Below are positions 56,521 through 64,000 of a stretch of 64,000 nucleotides of DNA, piece after piece. Origin of the DNA: Pardosa pseudoannulata (lineage: Eukaryota > Arthropoda > Arachnida > Araneae > Lycosidae); the NCBI GenBank assembly GCA_032207245.1, contig CM063502.1:108784691-108848690 (forward strand), read 5' to 3'. How positions within the stretch are numbered: the first letter of the stretch is position 1; each line of letters begins with the position of its first letter. The notes beneath the pieces were generated by a model that was not told where the DNA came from, did not search any database, and saw only the letters and a list, made by a program, of their open reading frames with translations. Position numbers and translations under genes: made by a program.

Positions 56521-58059
56521 CCGAGGGTGTTCACACATTTTTGTAAGCATTTTGACTTTCTTCATGAATTTAAATTTAAATGTTAAAAAAAGCGATTGGC
56601 ATAGAATTTGATTAGGGTATAAATATCATCTACAGCCTTAAAATAGTCTGTGATTTAAAATATCTCTAGAAAAGAAGAAATGTATTGAAGGCAATATTTT
56701 TGCATTTTCTGACGAAAAATACTCTTATACGATTTTTAAAAACGGTGTAAGAGGCATGGTTTTAATATTTCTACATGTAAAATTAATGACTTGTTATTAA
56801 ATCTAAAGTCGCAGTTCATATTTTAAAAGAAAATCCAACCCCTTAAGTAGCTATTGCAAAATCTTTAAACATTTCTGTAGAAGCTGTGAACAAGATTACA
56901 AATTCTTGTATGAAGCTAAGGAAAACCAGAAAAAATAACAGCAACAACAAATAACATGATGATTACCACCCAACACTGAAACATGCTTTACAGTGCACTA
57001 TTGTGTGCAGATTGATGCATGAAAATTATTTGGTAGGTGAAAAATGGAAGTAGATAGCTACAATTGATGAGACTTGGACTATCTGATTGCAATAGAATAA
57101 GATCGAATGACTACCGAAAAAGTGGAAGAAAAGATTTAAAATGCTGTTTTAGACGAAAGAAGGAAGCTTTGCTGAAGGTTTATTGTCTTTACTAGACTCT
57201 CTTATAACCAGATACTTGATGTTGTCTTATGCCACTTGGTCAAACCAAGCTCGATATCAGCCGGAAACTACTCGATTTTAGACGAAGGAGTGCGCCTTTC
57301 GTTTCAAGGAGCACCTCAAGGGTGAAAGCTCGACTTATGCTCTAGTGGACCCTCATAATTTTGAAGCAGGGACCAAGCAGAAAACCCATAGACTTGGACT
57401 TTCACCCCCAAAGGATTGATTGAGAACATGGAGGACATTGTGACCACGAATATATTTTACGTGGCCCACTCACCTTTGGCGAATACTGCGGATAATGCTC
57501 GGGTTCCGAACCCGCAATCTCTCAGTTACGAGATCGTTACCTTTACCGACTAAACTACCACCAAATACTTAAAATAAGGAAAGTAGAAAGTATGCCCAAA
57601 TTAACTCGGGTTACAGAGATATGTTTAACATCTATTTTCAAAGAAATAACATCTCTTTACTCAGACAATCTTCCGTGTATTATGTTCCACTAGGATAAAG
57701 TTGCAAGCTATATCTTTAAATCTACTACTGTTTTTTTTTAAATGAGAAGATATCGAAATGAAGAGAAACTATTTCCTGTAAATGCGTGCCAATTAAGTCC
57801 TTCGATTTGTCTCCTAGAGATTACATTTGGACGCTTTATAAGCGGAATCCCAAAACATTGGATAGACTTGGAAGAGTGTAAGTGAACAAAATGAGCCTCG
57901 ATATTTTAAGAAATGCTCTGCTATCTTGGCAAAAAAGCTGTTATATTACAGTTTAATAAAAACGCTATAAGAGTGACCATATTAGAAAATAAAACTCTAA
58001 TATTTGTTACATATATATATATTTGTAAAATGTTTAAAATAATGGGTGAACACCCATTT
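56521..58059 (+). mobile_element. Decayed mariner with a SINE inserted in its transposase
   Basis: The left end (after TA) CCGAGGGTGTTCACACATTT is matched by the right end, whose complement contains GGGTGTTCACCCATTATTTT. The body carries mariner-type coding pieces: ATIDETW near 57060, then after a SINE SDNLPCIMFH.DKVASYIFKS, SPRDYIWTLYKRNPKTLDRL and LSWQKSCY near the end. These follow the order of mariner transposases (DETW, FH.DNA.SH, SP.DY, SWPKR.). Many stops and frameshifts make it a relic. A 5' fragment of the same family is at 14148. Confidence 0.75.
57218..57562 (-). mobile_element. tRNA-derived SINE (family 2) inside the mariner
   Basis: On the minus strand a tRNA-like head GTGGTAGTTTAGTCGGTAAA followed by a B-box-like GGGTTCGGAACCC is joined to a ~270-bp body unrelated to family 1. 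AGATACTT and AAATACTT flank it. It separates two parts of the mariner coding sequence that read on from each other. Only one copy is seen in the window. Confidence 0.6.
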
Positions 58060-58065
58060 TATTAA

Positions 58066-58394
58066 CACATTATGTGAGGGTACATTTCGCAACGGAATTG
58101 TACCGGGAGCGGGCGTTTTGCGCGTAAATTTAGTTATTCAGTTAAATCTCAATAGATCGAAAATTATTTAATTTTACATCAGTCGCCACGACTAATGTAA
58201 AAACTAGTTTTTATTTGTCTAAATTTTTCCAGAATCTATGTAGTAGACAAGAACATTCAGCTTCGTTTTTCTGTGTATACCATTATTTTTGTACCCACAA
58301 ACAAACCATGTTGTCACACTAACTAATTACGTGACCCGCGCTCAAGTATCAATCATCAGTAAACGTACTAGTACGTGTCCCACATACAATATGT
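58066..58394 (+). mobile_element. piggyBac-like non-autonomous element (CACATTGT family), copy 3
   Basis: The shortest copy, about 329 bp. The left end follows TTAA at 58062 and reads CACATTATGTGAGGGTACAT, the right end is CCCACATACAATATGT followed by CAAA, a decayed TTAA. The two subterminal blocks (CGGAATTGTACCG and ACGTACTAGTACGTG) are those of copies 1 and 2 with the middle removed. It is inserted directly beside the mariner's right terminus. Confidence 0.85.
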
Positions 58395-58916
58395 CAAATA
58401 ATGAAGCAAAGTTAAAAAATCTTACTCTTTATAAAATTCTTTACTTCTTAAAATTTTTGTACTCTTTGACCATAACGTTCATAGAAATGAGAAAATAATT
58501 ATCGTTTTTTAGAATAAGCATCTTTCACATTGTTTTTTTCAATATATTTTGCCACGCATTTCATTGTAAACTGCATGTTTGTAACAGAAAAGTTTTTATT
58601 ACCTTTGAAATAAATAGACATTTTTCAGGTATGGAGACAAACTTAACTAGTAGTAAATACACTGCAGTAAGATATTTACAAATTACACCCTAAAAATTTC
58701 AGGTTAAAGCTCCGATTTCTAAAACATAATCCGCAGAATATATTAGTAATTGGAAAGTTAGTTTTAAACTTTTTACCTGAATAAAGTAAAAACATTACAT
58801 TTTATAAACCTAAATAAAATATGATACAATTTTAACAGTATATAACAATCAACTATTATAATATATTTTCTTCTGGAGATTTCTAGGAACTCAATAATAT
58901 CTCTCATACGAGGCAT
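58395..58916. other. AT-rich stretch without recognised feature
   Basis: Nothing supported. Confidence 0.5.
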
Positions 58917-58918
58917 GT

Positions 58919-59656
58919 TTTTTAAGTAAGTACCGTTTTGCGATTCCGCCGCCGCAGCGCTACGATCGGCGTTCCGCGCATGCGGGCTGGTTACCTACAT
59001 CTCTTGTCTACGCACTGACGCCATTACAGTTTGATTCTTCATTGTATACGTTGTTTACTGAGTGTTTAAGATGCCTCCGACAATCATGAGTCCCGCCGAT
59101 TGTGAAGTAGGGCTGTTATACGATTTCTTAGTGCTAAAGGCGTAAAACCGATCGATATTCATCGTGAGATCTGTGAAGTTTACGGACAAAACATTATGAG
59201 TGATGGAATGGTAAGGAAATGGGCTAGAGCATTTAAAGATGTCAGCACAAATGTGCATGATGAAGAACGGAGTGGTATTCCTTCATGTGGCTAATCGGAC
59301 TAAAGATCTCATCAAATCTTTTAAATGGGAAACGCTAGATCATCCTCCATACAGCCCTGATCTGGCACCCATCGACTACCATTTGTTCCTGCACTTGAAG
59401 AAACACCTGGGTGGTCAGTGTCTTCAAGACGATAACGAAGTCAAAACATTTGTGATACAGTGGTTAACAAGTCAGGCGGCAGAATTTTATGAGGAGGGTA
59501 TTCAAAATCTGGTAGGACAAGTGCCTCAATATTCACGGAAATTATGTAGAAAAGTAGATTAAGGTACAGGCTTTCATGTAAAAATAAAATTATTGCGATA
59601 TCTTTGCACGTCTTTTTTTAATTCCAAAACGGTACTTACTTAAAAAACATGCATCG
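58919..59656 (+). mobile_element. Mariner with large internal deletion
   Basis: TA flanks both sides. The inverted termini share GCATGTTTTTTAAGTAAGTA then CCGTTTTG. The 738-bp body holds both ends of a mariner transposase gene but lacks the centre. Mariners of this kind are usually about 1.3 kb. Confidence 0.92.
59071..59562 (+). pseudogene. Mariner transposase, N- and C-terminal parts fused by deletion
   Basis: It opens MPPTIMSPADCEV, then a one-base shift near 59107 is needed to continue AVIRFLSAKGVKPIDIHREI and CEVYGQNIMSDGMVRKW, the mariner DNA-binding region, which ends in ERSG..PS. About 130 residues are then missing. The last part reads KDLIKSFKWETLDHPPYSPD LAPIDYHLFLHLKKHLGGQ, which keeps the SPDLAP.DYHLF block with the third catalytic Asp, and ends EFYEEGIQNL before the stop. 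The first two catalytic Asp residues lie in the missing part, so it is inactive. Confidence 0.88.
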
Positions 59657-59658
59657 TA

Positions 59659-60641
59659 GTTCTTTAGAGATTGTTTTTGAATTTTAAGCTATTACAAAGA
59701 TTATAGTCATAAAAGAAATTTTGACTTTACATAATTGAAACATAACTCCTTTACTTAGAGTAAAAATAAGTAAAATAATAATTCAAATGTTAGACTGTTA
59801 TATTCTGTAACAAACTCTTTTACTTTTCAATAAACTTCCAACATCCCCTTCTGAAAATTAAACAGAAAACAGTCTAATAACATCCTATAAGTATTTCTCC
59901 TCCCAGTATTTTAGAAAGATATCTAAGAAGTAACTAATTTTTTCTGAAGTGCAATTTAATCTGGGAATTTTTACCGAATTAAATTCTTGTTTGTTTGAAG
60001 TTGTTTGAAGTATTAAATTTCGTACAACTTTCAGAAATTTTTCACTTCTATTGTTTCAATGAAAGAAACGGTCTCTATTTAAATGCAGTTTCAGTCGTGA
60101 GACCAGAAATATTACTATATTTTTATAGGAAAAATATATTTTTCATTCCTATGAAATAATAAAAAGCTTCTATTAAAGTATATTACTAGTTCCAAGATTA
60201 TATAAAAAAATGTAACATTCCAAAAATAAAATAATCCAGTCAAAAATATTATCCAGAATATTCTGGCTACTGTATAACCTTTAAATTGTACAACTTAAAG
60301 ATAACTGTTACATGTTTGAGGCATTAATACTGTTTAAAACAGTAACATTTTTGGTTAATGAAGGCAATTTATAGTAAAACATTTTTTGTGTAACAAATCA
60401 TTTCTTAAATGCTCTGCCTGTATTCCTTTATATTCTTTATTTAGAATCACATAAATTATGTAAAAACTCCGAATTTTGCATAATCTACTATTGTCTCCAT
60501 AATTTTGTCCATACCCACACTTTTACTTTATTTTTAATTCTAACAATTACTTTAAAAGTTGTAATCTTTCCTATCCCCTCTTTACTTCGTTATAGGATCG
60601 GATAAACTTCGGTAATCTCCTCCCTTTTTTTGCTGTGAGAT
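59659..60641. other. AT-rich stretch without recognised feature
   Basis: Nothing supported. Confidence 0.5.
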
Positions 60642-60823
60642 TTTGTTTGGTTTGAAGTGCTACTGATTACTATCTTGCTACAAGAGTCTCAAATGAGACC
60701 GGGACTTATTGCTTAAAGCCGATTCCGAACTTCTACGAACATCTATGTTAGCCATGAAATTTGAGCTCATGAATTCCGGTATCGAAGAACAATACTCCAC
60801 ATATTCAACTATCATTCTACTCT
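60642..60823 (-). mobile_element. Old SINE family 1 copy
   Basis: The TTTGGTTTG tail, AATGAGACCGGGACTTATTG and TTAAAGCCGATTCCGAAC words are intact, but the tRNA head has lost its B-box. Confidence 0.8.
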
Positions 60824-62410
60824 GATGTGAGGATAAACTAATAAGTGCTTAACGGAACGGTAGTGAAATTGAACAATTATTACTGCCTAGAACAGGAAGT
60901 TCCCAAAAAGTGAGGATCCAAGTTTTCGGAACCTAGTTCGAAATTCGCAAAGTCTACTTGAGTGTTTGACCCAAAAATGGCAAACCTGAATGTTGACGAT
61001 GAGTTTTAGAAAGTAATTACAAGAATTTGTGATTTTTTTAATAAGAATTGAGTATGCTTCAAACAAGAAGTTTATAAAGGAATATTCTGGCCCTGATTAT
61101 AATCAATGTCTGGAATTCAGAGACAGTTTCACAGAGATGTCCAGGATTAAAAAGAATAGCGAAATAAGTATTCTAAATGAAACTTAATTATGCTGTTTGC
61201 AAAAGAGCAGAATCATGTTACAGTCAAATATGTACAAAACAAAAACATACTCTAAAGGCATTTTAGGATATTAACAGAGCTATGGACTAATAAACAATAA
61301 TGTAACAGTATTTGTGCAATAATGTTTGCAATAACTATTTGTTTGTAATATAAAAATAACTATAGTTTCTTTAACAGATATTTCATTTAAAGCGGGACTT
61401 TTTTGAGTATGTAATTATTCCCCCAGTCATGCGCATATAGTCCGAATAATTTCAATAAATTGCCGCATCAGTGCCATATAATTTCGAAAATACCGCATAA
61501 TTTATTGGGTCTTATTCACATTCCTTTTAAATACATGAAGATATCCCTATCATTTCCTTAGCAAATGAGCAAAGTTTTGAAAATAGGGTCAGAGGAATAA
61601 GCTAAGCAAAATACAAAATGTTAAATAAAACTGTTCATATTTAATATTGTTATTAACATACTTGATCTTGAAAAATTTAGATGTATTCGTGTAATTTAAA
61701 TTTCAAGGGTAGCGTGTATAATCATTATCAGCAGGTAGTGAGTACTGAAAACTGAGTCCTTCAAACGTTAAGCACATTTCGTTGGAAAGACATCAGATGA
61801 CATGCCGTGAAAATGAGACGGATGTCATTGACCTGTCTTAAAATTGAACTTGTAAACAACTGCACATTGCAGCATTAAGTTCATCGTGTCGCATTATTTC
61901 ATTTTTATTTTGCTTAGTTTGAACAGCTCTTTGCTTACACAGAAAGAAGTTTTAAAATTTTATTATTTTATTTTATGTCAAGCCGTTTTTATTTCTCTGC
62001 ACTACTAGGTTATTATTTATTTAGTTTATTTGCTAACTGCTCTGCTACGGTTAAAAAGGATGTTTTGTCTTTTTGACCTTTATACTGTGATTTCCGATTA
62101 AAGGGACGGGGAACGTCAGAAAGTTTTTTTTTTGTAAACTGCTGACTTAGAGTTAGGAGGCTTCTTAAATATATACATTGAAGTATAACTAAATAAATCT
62201 CGTAAACTTTTTAAAATGCATAATTTTTTCTACAACAAGTGCTGACATCCAACTGAAGCAAACGAGGTCACATTCCTATTCCAAAACCAAGAGCTTGAAC
62301 TCAAGGTTGTTACTTTTGTTGAAAAAAATTATCGTTCAGCGTCACAAATTTAGCACTCTAAATTCTACAACCGATATAAATGCTTATATGAATTAGGCAT
62401 GCTCTGTAGA
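60824..62410. other. AT-rich stretch without recognised gene
   Basis: A more mixed-composition piece at 60890-61160 reads MANLNVDDEF followed by a stop and may be an old coding relic that I cannot identify. The piece near 61700-61880 is also richer in GC; no exon could be framed. Confidence 0.4.
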
Positions 62411-63560
62411 GGCATTTTTCTTTCAAGATAGTTTAAAAAATATTGTATAGTAATTTTATAATTTATCTCACCACCAACAGAGTGCATGTCTAAGATTAAA
62501 TGAGGTATACAATCAAACAGTTTTTGAGGAAGAAAGTTTGCAATTTTGTCATTTTCCTTTCAAGATAAATTAAAACATATTGCCTAGTAATTTTATAATT
62601 TATCTCACCACCAACAGAGTGTATATCTAAGATTAAATGAGGTATACGATCCAATAGTTTTTGAGGAAGAAAGTTTGCATTTTTGTTATTTTCCTTTCAA
62701 GATTAATTAAAAAATATTGACTAATAATTTTATAATTAATCTCATTACCAACATAGTGTATGTCTAAAATTAAATGAGGTATACGATCAAACAGTTTTTG
62801 AAGAAATAAGTTTGCAATTTTGTCATTTTCCTTTCAAGATAAATTAAAAAATATTGACTAATAATTTTATAATTTATCTCACTACCAACAGAGTGTATGT
62901 CTAAAATTAAATGAGGTACACGATCAAATAGTTTTTGAGGAATAAGTTAATAATTTTATTGAGTCAATTCTTTTTGTATCTTCTTTTAATTTATACACTA
63001 CAGATGGAATTGTAAATATTTAAAAAAGTCTAAACCATAATTATTTCTAATAATATATACTTCTTAAAGAAATTATCAAGCTATACTAAAAATATTGTCT
63101 AATAATTTTATAATTTATTTCACTATCAACAGAGTTTATGTTTGTCTAAGATTAAATGAGATATACAATCAAATTCTTTTTTAGGAACAAGTTAATTTTA
63201 TTGAGTCAATTTTTTTGTATCTTCTTTTAATTTATACACTACAAATGGAATTGTTAAGATTTAAAAAAAGTCTAAACCGTGATTATTTCTAATAATATGT
63301 ACTTCTTAAAGAAAATTATCAAGCTATACTAAAATATATTGCTTAATAATTTCATAACTTATATCACTACCAACAGAGCGTATGGTTGTCTAACTTTAAA
63401 TAAGATATACGATCAATAGTTTTTGAGGAAGAAGTTAATACTTTTGTCAAGTCAATTATTTTTTATCGTGTTTTAGTTTATAAACTCCAGACGGAATATT
63501 AAAAATTTAAAAAGTCTGAACCGTGATTATTTCTATAATTATATGCTTCTTGACGTAAAC
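62411..63560. repeat. Tandem array with two unit lengths, ~138 and ~243 bp
   Basis: Units share ATTTTATAATTTATCTCAC, CCAACAGAGTGTATGTCTAA and TTAAATGAGGTATACGATCA. The first units, from 62414, 62552, 62690 and 62827, are about 138 bp apart. Later units (to about 63560) carry an extra ~105-bp segment with TTCTTTTAATTTATACACTA and TAATAATATRTACTTCTTAA, giving a period near 243 bp. Confidence 0.9.
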
Positions 63561-64000
63561 TATCAAATTATGCTCAGATAAGTATTTGATTCGTCGAAGA
63601 TTGATCATCGTTATAGAAAGCTCTTGGGAATAAGCTTTTTAATTTTAAGAGAATGCTTATAATTATGGGGCTGTCGTCACTCGAATTTGAACTTCAGAAA
63701 TAGTTTTTAGGGACGAAAATTTTAATTTACTACAGAAAATATACTCGAATAATATGGAATAAAATATTTCCTATCATAAAAAATATTTACTCTAATAAAT
63801 TCAAGTAAATATTTAAAGAACTTATATGATTTCGGGTTTCTGCTTTCATCTTTAATCAAACATATACCAACCCATTAATACGATTAATAATAGAGTTTAG
63901 AATTTGTATTTCTTCTTGAAACGAATTGTCTTGTTAAGCCAAAGTAGGTGGAAATCCTATAAACAATCTACCAAAATTTCGAATATCTGATATTATTTAT
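63561..64000. other. AT-rich stretch to the window end
   Basis: Nothing supported. Confidence 0.45.

Overview
The window looks like AT-rich, repeat-dominated DNA from an animal genome, most likely an arthropod and perhaps a spider or other arachnid. That assignment is inference from the transposon mix (Tc1/mariner, hAT, piggyBac-like, Ginger-like, Helitrons, tRNA-derived SINEs), the long TA arrays and the sparse, intron-split coding sequence. Nothing is bacterial in layout: there are no operons, ribosome binding sites or dense ORFs. Most long ORFs in the window are open only because they cross (TA)n arrays or a 48-bp satellite.

Host gene content is small. The best gene is a minus-strand first coding exon at 37174-37540. 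It encodes about 122 residues with three clear membrane segments and ends at a consensus splice donor, so the rest of a tetraspan-like membrane protein lies at lower coordinates or outside the window. A short plus-strand terminal exon (43922-43990) has a good acceptor and 22 codons ending in an acidic dileucine motif. Two weaker exon candidates are at 46183-46235 (minus, perfect donor) and 23327-23362 (plus). No RNA gene is intact; the tRNA-like sequences are SINE heads.

Region by region. 1-9 kb: a decayed pogo/Tigger-like remnant with a 202-bp duplication, TA arrays, a terminal-inverted-repeat element, the first SINE, and a 1.5-kb fold-back made of two hAT ends that has cut a SINE. 9-17 kb: a piggyBac-type MITE, then four old ~665-bp tandem units, then a broken ~1.1-kb duplication. 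17-27 kb: an internally deleted Tc1 element with perfect termini, a LINE tail carrying a SINE, a ~420-bp inverted repeat separated by a CA/TA microsatellite, a compact 27-bp perfect hairpin, and a 427-bp duplication in which only one copy gained a long TA array. 27-37 kb: a polyA-tailed short retroelement with a conserved hairpin, a Ginger-like element carrying the remnant of an integrase-type protein, and two Helitrons, the second ending 28 bp from the membrane-protein splice donor. 37-46 kb: the 48-bp satellite just upstream of that gene, a CTCCACT minisatellite inside a duplicated segment, long palindromes, a second piggyBac-type MITE, the terminal exon, a second copy of the hairpin retroelement, and a hAT deletion derivative with a perfect 8-bp target duplication inside a SINE. 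46-64 kb: a ~330-bp tandem array split by a piggyBac-like element that has two more copies in the window, a twin GC-rich repeat, a SINE nested in a MITE, a mariner carrying a second SINE family, a second deleted mariner, and a final array mixing 138- and 243-bp units.

The genes visible here do not form a pathway. The value of the window is its insertion stratigraphy: many elements keep target duplications, so the order of events can be read. The more unusual signals are the hairpin retroelement, three tandem mini-hairpins with compensatory changes at 49.28-49.36 kb, and the fold-back structures.
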